From: Tersicoccus solisilvae
Lineage (GTDB): Bacteria > Actinomycetota > Actinomycetes > Actinomycetales > Micrococcaceae
Assembly (NCBI RefSeq): GCF_014643255.1
Contig: NZ_BMJI01000015.1
Coordinates: 1 to 64,000 of the forward strand
Length of the DNA: 64,000 nucleotides
Direction of reading: 5' to 3'
Shown here: in pieces, positions 44,885-53,633 of the stretch
Numbering within the stretch: position 1 is the first letter of the stretch
How the letters are laid out: each line of letters starts with the position of its first letter
The notes under the pieces: generated by a model
The model's input: only the letters and a program-made list of their open reading frames with translations
Told to the model about the DNA's origin: nothing
The model's database searches: none
Made by a program: the position numbers and the translations under genes

Positions 44885-45253
44885 ATGCGACGGAAGGACC
44901 TGCTGGGCCGCGCGGGCGAGGAGTTCGCGGCCCGGTACGTGACGGAGCTGGGATGGCGGCTGCTGGACCGCAACTGGCGGTGCCCGGCCGGCGAACTCGA
45001 CCTGGTGGCCCTGGACCCGATGGGCGCGGCCGGGCCGGTGATCGTGGCGGTGGAGGTCAAGACCCGGCGGTCCCTGGATTTCGGGCACCCGTGGGAAGCG
45101 ATCGACGCGGCGAAACTGGCCCGCCTGCACGCCCTGATCCGGCTCTGGGCGCACGAGCACGGCGTGTCCGGCCCGGTCCGGGTCGACGCGGTGGCCGTGG
45201 TCGGTGCCGCGGCGGCCGACATGCGCTGCGAGCACCTGCGGGCGGTGGCCTGA
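44885..45253 (+). CDS. UPF0102 family protein YraN
   Basis: A 122-residue protein with an endonuclease-like fold: GRAGEEFAARYVTELGW, GELDLVALDP and VAVEVKTRRS form the PD-(D/E)XK-type core. The cellular role is unknown. GGAGGTGG precedes the ATG. It heads the yraN-comM-dprA operon, with comM starting one base after its stop codon; the 119-base gap before it shows no strong signal. Confidence 0.9.
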   Translation: MRRKDLLGRAGEEFAARYVTELGWRLLDRNWRCPAGELDLVALDPMGAAGPVIVAVEVKTRRSLDFGHPWEAIDAAKLARLHALIRLWAHEHGVSGPVRVDAVAVVGAAAADMRCEHLRAVA

Positions 45254-45254
45254 C

Positions 45255-46793
45255 ATGCCGCTGGGTCGCGCGTTCGCCGTCGCGCTGATCGGGTTGAACG
45301 GGCATGTCGTGGAGGTCGAGGCGGACATCGGGCAGACCCTGCCGAACTTCGTGCTGCTCGGGCTGCCGGACTCGTCGTTGCACGAGGCGCGTGAGCGGAT
45401 CCGCTCGGCCGCGCAGAACACCGGGCTGCCGTTGAGCCGGCGCAAGCTGACGGTCAATCTCATCCCGGCCACGCTGCCCAAGAGCGGGTCCGGGTTCGAC
45501 CTGGCGATCTGCGTGGCCGCCCTGCGGGCCGCGGGGGACGTGCACGAGACAGGACGCACCGTGTTCCTCGCGGAACTGAGCCTGGACGGCCGGCTCCGCC
45601 CCGTGACGGGGATCCTGCCGGCCGTGATGGCCGCGGTGGCGGCAGGATTCGGGCCGGTCGTCGTCGCCCGCGGCAATGAGCACGAGGCCGCACTCGTGCC
45701 CGGGGCGGAGGTGCTGGCGTTCAACACACTCGCGCAGGTCGCGCTGCACTTCGGGGCCGATCCGCAGCGGCTGGCCCTGGAAGACCAGCCCGAGCCGGAG
45801 GCGTCGTCGCCCGCGGCGCCCGACGCCGGACCCGTCCGCGACCTGAGCGAGGTCGCGGGTCAGGCGGACGCCCGGTTCGGGCTCGAGGTCGCCGCGGCCG
45901 GGGCGCACCACCTGCTCATGGTCGGGCCGCCCGGGGCCGGCAAGACGATGCTCGCCGAACGGCTGCCCACTATCCTGCCGCCCCTGACCGACGCCGAGGC
46001 GATGGAGGTCACCGCCATCCACTCGCTCGCCGGTCGGGGCGCCCCGCGGCTCGACCTGATCCGCCGGCCGCCGTACGAGCACCCGCACCACACGGCGACC
46101 GTGGTCTCCGTCGTCGGCGGCGGCAGCGGCCTGCCTCGTCCGGGCGCGGCCACCCGCGCCCACCGGGGCGTGTTGTTCCTCGACGAGGCGCCCGAATTCG
46201 ACCGGCGGGTGATGGACGCCCTGCGGCAGCCGCTGGAGGACGGTCGGCTCGTGGTCCATCGCGCCGGGGGAGCGGCCGACTACCCCGCCCGGTTCCAGCT
46301 GGTGCTCGCCGCCAATCCCTGCCCCTGCGGGCAGGACGGCGTCCGGGGCGCGCAGTGCCGCTGCACGTCGCTGGAACGACGCCGCTACCCGACGCGGATG
46401 TCCGGGCCGGTCCTCGACCGGGTGGACGTCCGCCTGGACGTCCCCCGCGTGAGTCTGCGCGAGATGAACACCCGCGAGGCGGCGGAGAGCAGCGCGGCCG
46501 TCGGCGCCCGGGTGGCCGCGGCTCGGGCGGTCCAGCGGGAACGGTTGGGCGCGTACGGCGTGACCACGAACGCCGAGATCGGCGGGCGGGTGCTGCGCGG
46601 GCCGCTGCACCCCGGCCGAACGGCGACGAGGGAACTGGAGGTGGCGATGGAACGATCCCTGATGACGGCGCGTGGGCACGATCGGGTGCTGCGCCTGGCC
46701 TGGACCCTGGCCGATCTGGCCGGGCACCCGGTGCCGGACGCCGACGATGTCGGGCAGGCGCTGATGTTCCGGGAACGGCGGGCCGTCGCATGA
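45255..46793 (+). CDS. ComM-like AAA+ ATPase (Mg-chelatase subunit ChlI family)
   Basis: A 512-residue YifB/ComM protein: Lon-like N-terminal domain (about 1-170), AAA+ core with Walker A GPPGAGKT and Walker B GVLFLDEAPEF, a zinc-like cluster CPCGQDGVRGAQCRC, and the C-terminal Mg-chelatase domain. In transformable bacteria ComM is a helicase that extends recombination of incoming DNA; its role in actinobacteria is inferred from this. Its stop codon overlaps the dprA start (ATGA). Confidence 0.92.
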   Translation: MPLGRAFAVALIGLNGHVVEVEADIGQTLPNFVLLGLPDSSLHEARERIRSAAQNTGLPLSRRKLTVNLIPATLPKSGSGFDLAICVAALRAAGDVHETGRTVFLAELSLDGRLRPVTGILPAVMAAVAAGFGPVVVARGNEHEAALVPGAEVLAFNTLAQVALHFGADPQRLALEDQPEPEASSPAAPDAGPVRDLSEVAGQADARFGLEVAAAGAHHLLMVGPPGAGKTMLAERLPTILPPLTDAEAMEVTAIHSLAGRGAPRLDLIRRPPYEHPHHTATVVSVVGGGSGLPRPGAATRAHRGVLFLDEAPEFDRRVMDALRQPLEDGRLVVHRAGGAADYPARFQLVLAANPCPCGQDGVRGAQCRCTSLERRRYPTRMSGPVLDRVDVRLDVPRVSLREMNTREAAESSAAVGARVAAARAVQRERLGAYGVTTNAEIGGRVLRGPLHPGRTATRELEVAMERSLMTARGHDRVLRLAWTLADLAGHPVPDADDVGQALMFRERRAVA

Positions 46794-48130
46794 CCGACAC
46801 GACGCCGGTCGCGGCCGATGCGCGGACGGCCCACCGGCTGGCCCGAGCGGCGCTCTCCCGGCTCGCCGAACCGCAGGACGTGGTTGCCGGCGCCCTGATC
46901 GCCGTCGCCGGGCCGGTGGATGCGCTACGCGTGGCCACCGGTGCGGTGCGGTCGGGGCCCCGGCTGGAGCGGGCGGTGGCGGACCAGCTCGGCCGGCACG
47001 ACGACGGCCCGGCGTTGGTCGCCGCCGCGGTACAGCGCTGGGCGGCCCGCGTCCCCGCGCTGGCGCCCGAACGGGACCTGACCGTGCTCGACCGGCTCGG
47101 CGGCTGGCTGCTGACGCCGGAGGACGAGGCCTGGCCGGCCGGGCTGGCCGACCTCGGTCCCGAGGCACCGCTGTGCCTGTGGGGACGGGGACAGCCGGCG
47201 GATGCGCTGCCCGCCACGGCGCGCGCGGTCGCCGTGGTCGGCGCTCGGGACAGCACCGCCTACGGCGAGGCGATCAGCGCCGACCTGGCCCACGGCCTGG
47301 TGTCCGCCGGCTGCACCGTCGTCTCCGGCGGCGCGTTCGGCATCGACGCGCAGGCCCATCGCGGGGCACTCGCCGCTCACGGGTCGCGTTCGGCTCGCGA
47401 CGCCGCGAATCGCGCGGCCGGGCCGGCGATGCCGACCGTCGCGGTGATGGCCTGCGGCGTCGACCGCTTCTACCCGGCCGCGCACGAGACCCTGCTGCGC
47501 GCGGTGCTGGCAGAGGGCTGCCTGCTGGCGGAGGTGCCGCCGGGGTCCTCACCCACGCGCTGGCGTTTCCTGCAGCGGAACCGGCTGATCGCGGCGTTGA
47601 GCGGCGTCACCGTCGTGGTCGAGGCCCGCTGGCGGTCCGGTGCCCTGAACACCGCGCACCACGCTGCCGGCCTGGGCCGGGAGGTCGGGGCGGTGCCCGG
47701 GTCGGTGCATGCGTCGACCTCCGCCGGCTGCCACCGGCTGCTGCGGGAGAGCGACGCGGTCTGCGTCACCGACGTCGAGGACGTCCTCGCCCTCCTCGAC
47801 CCCTTCCGACTGCCCGCACTACCGGCGGCCGGTCAGGCGGGGCGCGACCCGGACGAGTCCACCAGCGTCGGCCCGCCCGGCAACCACCCGCCCGGCGTCG
47901 CCCTTCCCGTGCGGTCAGCCCCTCCGGCCGCCCATGACGGCCTGAGCGCCCAGGACCTCATCCTGTACGACGCGTTGCCGATGAGGACCGGCAGCACCAC
48001 GGCCCGGCTGGCGTCGGTGGCCGGGCTGAGCGAGCCCATGGTGCGCGCCGGCCTGGGTCGCCTGTCCCTGCGCGGCTTGGCCGTGACGATGAACGGTTCC
48101 TGGCGGAAGGGAGGCGCGACCCGCGGCTGA
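46790..48130 (+). CDS. dprA: DNA-processing protein DprA
   Basis: DprA loads RecA on single-stranded DNA in natural transformation. The 446-residue protein has an N-terminal helical region, the Rossmann-like core ([55 protein letters not shown]) and a C-terminal winged helix (about 380-440), joined by a Pro-rich linker. It follows comM with a four-base overlap; the pair suggests DNA uptake capacity, though no comEA/comEC is in the window. Confidence 0.93.
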   Translation: MTDTTPVAADARTAHRLARAALSRLAEPQDVVAGALIAVAGPVDALRVATGAVRSGPRLERAVADQLGRHDDGPALVAAAVQRWAARVPALAPERDLTVLDRLGGWLLTPEDEAWPAGLADLGPEAPLCLWGRGQPADALPATARAVAVVGARDSTAYGEAISADLAHGLVSAGCTVVSGGAFGIDAQAHRGALAAHGSRSARDAANRAAGPAMPTVAVMACGVDRFYPAAHETLLRAVLAEGCLLAEVPPGSSPTRWRFLQRNRLIAALSGVTVVVEARWRSGALNTAHHAAGLGREVGAVPGSVHASTSAGCHRLLRESDAVCVTDVEDVLALLDPFRLPALPAAGQAGRDPDESTSVGPPGNHPPGVALPVRSAPPAAHDGLSAQDLILYDALPMRTGSTTARLASVAGLSEPMVRAGLGRLSLRGLAVTMNGSWRKGGATRG

Positions 48131-48239
48131 GTCGGCCCCCGTCGTCCGTTCCCGCGGGACAGCCCGTGACGCCGGCGCACGACCCGGACCGCGTGGCGAG
48201 TCGTGTCGTGCGGCCGTCATGGCCGACAGTAGAGGGGTG

Positions 48240-49190
48240 GTGAGCGAGCAGGAGCAGCGCGATGCGGACACCGCCGACGTCCCGCCCTGGGCGGCGGCCG
48301 CGGTGGACGGCTTCGCGCGCCACCTGGCGTTGGAGCGCGGCCGGTCCGCCCACACGGTGCGGGCCTACCGGAGCGACCTCGCGTCGCTGTTCACCCATGC
48401 CGCGCGGCAGGGCGTGGACGGGCTGGATGTCCTCGACCTCGGCCTGCTGCGCAGCTGGCTCGGCGCCCAGACCGACACGGGTGCCGCCCGGTCGAGCCTC
48501 GCCCGTCGCGCCGCCGCTGTGCGCACCTTCTGCCGCTGGGCCGTGCGTGAAGGACTGCTCGACACCGACCCGTCCGTGCGGTTGCGCGCCCCCCGCCGGG
48601 ACCGCACCCTGCCCGCCGTGCTGCGCGAGCCGCAGATGTCCGCCGTCCTCACCCGTGCCGCGGACGCCGCCACCCCGGAGCACCCCGCCACCCTGCGCGA
48701 CACCGCGATCCTCGAACTGCTCTACGCCACCGGCGTCCGGGTGGGGGAGCTGACCGCCCTGGACATCGATGACATCGATGCGGAGCGGCGCACCCTGCGG
48801 GTGCTCGGCAAGGGCAACAAGGAGCGCACCGTGCCCTACGGCGTCCCGGCCGCCCGTGCGCTCGACACCTGGCTGGTCTCCGGTCGCCCCGCCTTGGCGA
48901 GGGAGGGGTCGGGACCGGCCCTCTTCCTCGGCGCCCGCGGCGGGCGGCTGGACCAGCGCCGCGTCCGGGACATCGTCCACCGGGCCACCGCCGCCGATGG
49001 GCGCGGCCCGTCCGCCGGACCCCACGCCCTCCGGCACACGGCCGCGACGCACCTGCTCGACGGCGGGGCGGATCTGCGCGCGGTCCAGGAGCTGCTCGGT
49101 CACTCCTCGCTGGCCACGACCCAGATCTACACCCACGTCTCGGTCGAGCGGCTGCGGGCGAGCTACCGGCAGGCGCACCCGCGCGCCTGA
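48240..49190 (+). CDS. xerC: Tyrosine recombinase XerC
   Basis: XerC resolves chromosome dimers at dif. The 316-residue protein has the SAM-like core-binding domain (about 20-105) and the catalytic domain with Arg in GVRVGEL, Lys in GKGNKER, HALRH, LGHSS and the Tyr nucleophile in TQIYTH. No dif site or integron-like array is nearby, so the housekeeping role, common next to dprA, is favoured over a phage integrase. The GTG at 48240 is preferred because the protein then starts close to the first helix; an ATG at 48219 is possible. Confidence 0.85.
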   Translation: MSEQEQRDADTADVPPWAAAAVDGFARHLALERGRSAHTVRAYRSDLASLFTHAARQGVDGLDVLDLGLLRSWLGAQTDTGAARSSLARRAAAVRTFCRWAVREGLLDTDPSVRLRAPRRDRTLPAVLREPQMSAVLTRAADAATPEHPATLRDTAILELLYATGVRVGELTALDIDDIDAERRTLRVLGKGNKERTVPYGVPAARALDTWLVSGRPALAREGSGPALFLGARGGRLDQRRVRDIVHRATAADGRGPSAGPHALRHTAATHLLDGGADLRAVQELLGHSSLATTQIYTHVSVERLRASYRQAHPRA

Positions 49191-49228
49191 CGACTCGGCC
49201 ATCGCGGCCAGGCCCGGCGTGTCCTTGA

Positions 49229-49234
49229 TACGAT
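49229..49234 (+). promoter_or_regulatory. Promoter of the unknown gene at 49266
   Basis: TACGAT is a good -10 hexamer 31 bases before the start codon; no clear -35. Confidence 0.4.
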
Positions 49235-49265
49235 CGCGCCACGTGCGACTCTCCAGGAGGTCTCG

Positions 49266-50030
49266 ATGCCGAGCCGTCGCCGGTTCACGCTGCCCGCGGA
49301 CGCCGCGACGTGGCCACCGAAGCAGGTCCGGCGTGTCGTGGCGGAGCACCTGGCGGACGTGCTGCCCGGCTCGTGGACGGTCCTGCGCGACGGGCTGACG
49401 TCCACCACCGAGGGGCGGAGAACCCGGATCGAACTGCAGTCGATGTCGATGTCCCGCACCGGTCACCTCGTGCTCGCGCCACGGGTCGCGGTCGAGGTCG
49501 CGGCGGTGCGGGCCTGGACCACCCGACACCTCCCCGGGGAGCGGGTCACCACCCGGGTGCTGAACTCCCTGCTGATGAACGTCACCGAGGTCAGCTACGT
49601 CGACGTCGTGAGCGACCCTCGCCTGGGGGACGAGGAGGAGACGTCCGTCGACGACCTGGTGCGCGTCCTCGTCGACGACGTGCAGCCCGTGATCGACCTG
49701 CTCGCCGACCCGGAGCGGGTCGTCCGAGAGCTCCCGGAGGCGTGGGTCACCTGCAGTCTCGTCTCTCCGGACCTGCTGATCTGGCTGATCACGCAGGGCC
49801 GTCCCGACCTCGTGTGGCCGCTGATGCTGCGCTGCGTCGGTGAGCAGGAGCTGTCGTGGTTCGCCGCGGCCCTGCGCGCGGCGCGCGCCGGCGCGGACCT
49901 CGATGCCTTCGCCGGCGACGTGGATGCCACCGCCGCCTACTGGATGGCCTCGTTGGGCGATCACGCCGAGCTCGGGCCCGACCCCGACCCGGTAGCGGCC
50001 GCCCTGCGGGAGAAAAACACGTGGCGGTAA
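49266..50030 (+). CDS. Uncharacterised 254-residue protein
   Basis: I do not recognise this protein. It is soluble with no signal peptide or membrane helix. The N-terminal part (PADAATWPPKQVRRVVAEHL) looks helical; the middle (residues about 90-165) is rich in acidic residues and Leu/Val; Trp and Tyr are frequent near the end. Its AGGAGG ribosome site and GC-rich third codon positions mark it as a real gene. It lies between xerC and DUF3145, in a place where the conserved order is interrupted. A hairpin 57 bases after its stop probably ends it. Confidence 0.75.
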   Translation: MPSRRRFTLPADAATWPPKQVRRVVAEHLADVLPGSWTVLRDGLTSTTEGRRTRIELQSMSMSRTGHLVLAPRVAVEVAAVRAWTTRHLPGERVTTRVLNSLLMNVTEVSYVDVVSDPRLGDEEETSVDDLVRVLVDDVQPVIDLLADPERVVRELPEAWVTCSLVSPDLLIWLITQGRPDLVWPLMLRCVGEQELSWFAAALRAARAGADLDAFAGDVDATAAYWMASLGDHAELGPDPDPVAAALREKNTWR

Positions 50031-50046
50031 TTACAGTGGCGGAAGA

Positions 50047-50063
50047 TGTGCCGATAGTGCACA
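50047..50063. promoter_or_regulatory. TGTGC-N7-GCACA inverted repeat upstream of DUF3145
   Basis: A palindrome in the AT-richer gap before the DUF3145 gene. It resembles but does not match the CRP/GlxR consensus TGTGA-N6-TCACA, so it is only a weak operator candidate. Confidence 0.25.
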
Positions 50064-50086
50064 ATGTCTGTGACAACTGAAGATTC

Positions 50087-50123
50087 GACCACGGGTTGAA
50101 GGTAGGTCTTGCTACCCGTGGTC
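50087..50123 (+). terminator. Hairpin between the unknown gene and DUF3145
   Basis: A 10-bp inverted repeat (GACCACGGGT, 50087-50096, with ACCCGTGGTC, 50114-50123); an inner alternative pairs GGTAG (50101-50105) with CTACC (50112-50116). It may terminate the unknown gene or act as a leader structure for the DUF3145 gene. Confidence 0.5.
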
Positions 50124-50200
50124 ACACCAGGGTGAACATGCGCGTATCCACCGTGCTGAAGGTCGTTGGGGAAGACGTCCCTACAGCAACGGAGGATGGA

Positions 50201-50704
50201 ATGAGTGACGTGTTGACCCGAGGTGTTCTCTTCGTGCACTCGGCGCCTGCCGCGCTGTGTCCGCATGTGGAGTGGGCCATCGGTTCCGTCGTCGATCAGA
50301 GGACGGACCTGACCTGGACCGCTCAGCCTGCTGCCCCCGGAATGTTCCGGGCGGAGCTGGCGTGGACCGGAGCGCAGGGTACCGGTGCCGTGCTCGCGTC
50401 CGCTCTGCGGGGGTGGGCTCATCTGCGCTACGAGATCACGGAGGAGCCGAGTGCCGGCGCCGACGGTGGTCGGTGGTCGCACACCCCCGAACTGGGTATC
50501 TTTCACGCCACGACCGACGTGCATGGCAACATCATGGTCTCCGAGGACCGGATCCGGTACGCCTACGAGTCCGGCGCGGGCGACCCGAGCGCCGTCTACC
50601 AGGAGCTCTCCCTCGCGCTCGGCGAGGCCTGGGACGAGGAGCTGGAGCCCTTCCGGCACGCGGCCGAGGGCGCCCCGGTGCGCTGGCTGCACCGCGTCGG
50701 CTGA
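50201..50704 (+). CDS. DUF3145 family protein
   Basis: A 167-residue actinobacterial protein. RGVLFVHSAPAALCPHVEWA, WTAQPAAPGMFRAELAW, RYEITEEPSAGADGGRW and AWDEELEPFR match DUF3145. Function unknown. It usually neighbours the fatty-acid synthesis cluster, as here, where it converges on fabF. The ATG follows GGAGG at five bases. The second copy of the palindromic element begins 12 bases after its stop. Confidence 0.88.
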   Translation: MSDVLTRGVLFVHSAPAALCPHVEWAIGSVVDQRTDLTWTAQPAAPGMFRAELAWTGAQGTGAVLASALRGWAHLRYEITEEPSAGADGGRWSHTPELGIFHATTDVHGNIMVSEDRIRYAYESGAGDPSAVYQELSLALGEAWDEELEPFRHAAEGAPVRWLHRVG

Positions 50705-50716
50705 CCCCTCTCTTCT

Positions 50717-50787
50717 GCCAGCTCGTCAATAGATGCTGACCGGACCCCGGATTCCGGGCCGGATGGAACATCTATTGACGAGCTGGC
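50717..50787. repeat. Palindromic intergenic element, copy 2
   Basis: A 71-base element with arms of about 21 bases (50717-50737 and 50767-50787, one mismatch) and an inner stem CCCGG-ATT-CCGGG. The right-arm end CATCTATTGACGAGCTGGCG (running one base past 50787) is identical to copy 1 at 31593-31664, and the central GATTCCGG has the same orientation. The outer arms are far better conserved than the linkers between arm and inner stem, as expected of an element kept for its structure or its ends. Confidence 0.85.
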
Positions 50788-50810
50788 GCGGCCCGGAACC
50801 GATCGGACGA

Positions 50811-50846
50811 ACGAAGGGTCCCGCTCCGAGGAGCGGGACCCTTCGT
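50811..50846 (-). terminator. fabF terminator
   Basis: A 17-bp perfect inverted repeat (arms 50811-50827 and 50830-50846) lies 15 bases after the fabF stop codon and ends the fab operon; it also faces the DUF3145 gene coming from the other side. Confidence 0.85.
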
Positions 50847-50861
50847 CATGTCGCGGCCCGA

Positions 50862-52097
50862 TCAGGCGTTGCGGAACACCGCCACGGCGTTGTGACCGCC
50901 GAAGCCGAACGAATTGCTCATCGCCACCACGTCGCCGGACGGCAGATCCCGCGCGGTGGTGACGACGTTCAGCGGGATGGCCGGGTCCTGGTGATCCAGG
51001 TTGATGGTGGCCGGCGCCTTCCGCTCGTGCACCGCCAGGACGGTCAGCACCGCCTCCACCGCACCGGAGGCGCCCAGCAGGTGACCGGTCTGCGACTTGG
51101 TCGCGGACACCGCCACGTCGTCCAGGCTGGACCCGAGCGCCTCCAGCAGGGCCGTGTACTCCGGCGCGTCGCCCACCGGGGTGGACGTCGCGTGCGCGTT
51201 GACGTGCACCACGTCGGCCGGGTTGACCCGCGCGTCGTACATCGCGGCCTTCAGCGCCCGGATCGCGCCCTGCCCCACGGGGTCGGGAGCGGTGATGTGG
51301 TGGGCGTCGGCCGTGATCGCGGCACCGGCCAACTCGGCGTAGATCCGCGCCCCGCGTGCCCGGGCGAACTCCTCCGCCTCGAGCACGAGCGCACCCGCGC
51401 CCTCGCCCATGACGAACCCGTCGCGGTCGACGTCGTACGGGCGGGACGCCGCCTGCGGGTCGTCGTTCCGCCGCGACAGGGCCTGCATCGACGAGAACGC
51501 CGCCATCGGCAGCGGGTGGATGGCCGCCTCCGCGCCGCCGGCGACGACGACGTCGGCGCGGCCGGAACGGATCATCTCCAGCCCCAGTTCGAGCGCCTCC
51601 GTACCCGAGGCACACGCCGAGACCGGGGTGTGGGCCGCGGCCCGCGCCTCCAGATCCAGGCTGACCGCGGCGGCCACGCCGTTGGGCATGAGCATCGGCA
51701 CCGTCATCGGCAGCACGCGCCGGGGCCCGCGCTCGCGCAGGGTGTCCCAGGCGTCCAGCAGCGTCCAGACGCCACCGATGCCGGTGGCGAAGGCGACGCC
51801 GAGGCGGTCCTTGTCCATGTCCTCGATGCCCGCGTCCGCCCAGGCCTCCCGGGCGGCGACGACGCCGAACTGGGTCGAGGGGTCCATCCGCTTCATCTCG
51901 ACGCGGGAGAGCACCTCGGAGGCGGGGTTCGAGACCCGGCACGCGAAGGTGACGGGCAGCTGGTACTTCTCGACCCAGTCGTCCTCCAGGGTCGCGGCCC
52001 CCGACGTGCCCGCCAGGGCGTTGCGCCAGAAGGTCGGCACGTCACCGCCGATCGGCGTCGTGGCGCCGAGGCCGGTGATGACCACTTTCCGTGTCAT
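50862..52097 (-). CDS. fabF: 3-oxoacyl-ACP synthase II
   Basis: FabF elongates acyl-ACP with malonyl-ACP. The 411-residue protein has the active-site Cys162 in VSACASGTEAL, the two histidines in NAHATSTPVGD and TGHLLGASG, and SNSFGFGGHN at the end. The ATG just before TRKVVITGLG is taken as start; the longer frame is not conserved. It is last in fabD-fabH-acpP-fabF, and a strong hairpin follows. Confidence 0.95.
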   Translation of the reverse strand: MTRKVVITGLGATTPIGGDVPTFWRNALAGTSGAATLEDDWVEKYQLPVTFACRVSNPASEVLSRVEMKRMDPSTQFGVVAAREAWADAGIEDMDKDRLGVAFATGIGGVWTLLDAWDTLRERGPRRVLPMTVPMLMPNGVAAAVSLDLEARAAAHTPVSACASGTEALELGLEMIRSGRADVVVAGGAEAAIHPLPMAAFSSMQALSRRNDDPQAASRPYDVDRDGFVMGEGAGALVLEAEEFARARGARIYAELAGAAITADAHHITAPDPVGQGAIRALKAAMYDARVNPADVVHVNAHATSTPVGDAPEYTALLEALGSSLDDVAVSATKSQTGHLLGASGAVEAVLTVLAVHERKAPATINLDHQDPAIPLNVVTTARDLPSGDVVAMSNSFGFGGHNAVAVFRNA

Positions 52098-52178
52098 GTT
52101 CCACACTTTCCGCGCCGCGGCAGCGGCGGTCGGGACGGGCACCGGTCGGCGTCGATGTCGCCCACCGGTGACCTGCGG

Positions 52179-52427
52179 TCAGGACTCCTGCGCGTTGGCG
52201 ATGTAGTCGACGGCGTCACCGACGGTCTTGAGGTTCTTGACCTCTTCGTCGGGGATCCGCACACCGAACTTCTCCTCGGCGTTGACCACGATGGTCATCA
52301 TCGAGATGGAGTCGATGTCCAGGTCGTCCGTGAAGGACTTGTCCAGCTGCACCGCGTCGGGCGCCAGGCCGGTCTCCTCGTTGACGATCTCGGCCAGGCC
52401 GGACAGGATCTCTTCTTTGCTCGCCAT
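52179..52427 (-). CDS. acpP: Acyl carrier protein
   Basis: An 82-residue ACP that carries growing acyl chains. Ser40 in DLDIDSISMM is the 4'-phosphopantetheine site (the common form is DSL; here DSI). AAAAGGAG precedes the ATG at close to ideal spacing, consistent with high expression. It lies between fabH and fabF; a 147-base gap before it includes a TCGTAGGTT sequence like half of the palindrome near fabD. Confidence 0.95.
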   Translation of the reverse strand: MASKEEILSGLAEIVNEETGLAPDAVQLDKSFTDDLDIDSISMMTIVVNAEEKFGVRIPDEEVKNLKTVGDAVDYIANAQES

Positions 52428-52574
52428 GACGGCTCCTTTTCTTCTGTCACCGCCGGGCGGCGGTTCCGTGTCCGGAGCACTCGGTAGCACTCCGTGATCT
52501 GTGGTGTCGTCCTCGGCGGGGCACGGGACTGGCCCCAACCTACGACGGCGCGTTCGGCTCGGGGAAGGCCTCAC

Positions 52575-53633
52575 TCAGGGGAGGACGACGACCTGCGCGC
52601 CGAACACCAGGCCGGCACCGAAGCCGATCTGGAGAGCGAGGCCGCCGTGCAGCTGAGGGTTCTCGGCGAGCAGCCGGTGCGTGGCGAGGGGGATCGACGC
52701 CGCGGAGGTGTTGCCCGCGTCGGCGATGTCACGGGCGATGACGACCGACTCGGGCAGCTTCAGCTGCTTGGCCATCTCGTCGATGATCCGCATGTTCGCC
52801 TGGTGCGGCACGAAGGCGGCCAGGTCGTCGGCGGTGACGCCGGCCGCCTCCAGGGCGCGGCGGGCCACCTTGGCCATCTCCCAGACGGCCCAGCGGTAGA
52901 CGGTCTGCCCGTCCTGGCGCAGGGTCGGCCACAGCTGGGCTTCGGTCTCGAGCGCGGTGATGGCGCTCTGGGCGTCGTCCTGCGCGGTCGCGGAGAGGTC
53001 CCGCACCTCGAGCATCGAGTGGGTCATGCCGATGGTGTCCCAGTGGGAGCCGTCGGAGCCCCAGATGGAGGGCCCGATCCCCGGCGAGTCCGAGGGGCCG
53101 ACCACGACGGCGCCGGCACCGTCCCCGAGCAGGAACGAGATGGTGCGCTCGTGGTTGTCGATGACGTCGGAGAGCTTCTCCACGCCGACGACGAGGACGT
53201 TCTCGGCGGCGCCGGAGCGGACCAGGGCGTCCGCCTGGGCGATGCCGTAGCAGTAGCCGGCACAGGCGGCGGAGACGTCGTACGCGGGGGCCGGGGTGGC
53301 GCCGATCCGGTCGGTCAGCTGCGCCGCGAGCGACGGGGTGGCATACGGGTGGGTCACGGTCGCGACGATGACCGCGCCGATGTCCGAACCGGCGACGCCG
53401 GCCGAACGCAGCGCCTCCTCGGCGGCGCCGAGCGCCATGTCGAGCACCGACGTGTTCGCGTCGGCGCGATGCCGGGTGACGATGCCGGTGCGCTTGCGGA
53501 TCCACTCGTCGGAGGAGTCGATCCACTGGCAGACGTCCTCGTTGGTGACGATCTGGTCCGGGCGGTAGGCGCCGATACCGAGGATGCGCGCGTGCTCGCG
53601 GGCGGGGGACTGTTGCAGGGTCGGGGTGCTCAC
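52575..53633 (-). CDS. fabH: 3-oxoacyl-ACP synthase III
   Basis: FabH starts chains by condensing acyl-CoA with malonyl-ACP; in Gram-positives it sets branched- versus straight-chain composition. The 352-residue protein has Cys124 in SAACAG, His in PHQANMRI and Asn in AGNTSAAS. GTG start overlapping the fabD stop by four bases. If it takes branched primers, the leucine genes in this window would bear on membrane and olefin chain type. Confidence 0.95.
   Translation of the reverse strand: MSTPTLQQSPAREHARILGIGAYRPDQIVTNEDVCQWIDSSDEWIRKRTGIVTRHRADANTSVLDMALGAAEEALRSAGVAGSDIGAVIVATVTHPYATPSLAAQLTDRIGATPAPAYDVSAACAGYCYGIAQADALVRSGAAENVLVVGVEKLSDVIDNHERTISFLLGDGAGAVVVGPSDSPGIGPSIWGSDGSHWDTIGMTHSMLEVRDLSATAQDDAQSAITALETEAQLWPTLRQDGQTVYRWAVWEMAKVARRALEAAGVTADDLAAFVPHQANMRIIDEMAKQLKLPESVVIARDIADAGNTSAASIPLATHRLLAENPQLHGGLALQIGFGAGLVFGAQVVVLP

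Noticed and set aside
48240-49190. Tyrosine recombinase as a phage or island integrase
   Set aside because: No attachment site, tRNA, phage genes or composition change nearby; the position after dprA is usual for housekeeping XerC.
50047-50063. A CRP/GlxR binding site
   Set aside because: The half-sites are TGTGC/GCACA with seven bases between, not TGTGA-N6-TCACA; kept only as a low-confidence inverted repeat.
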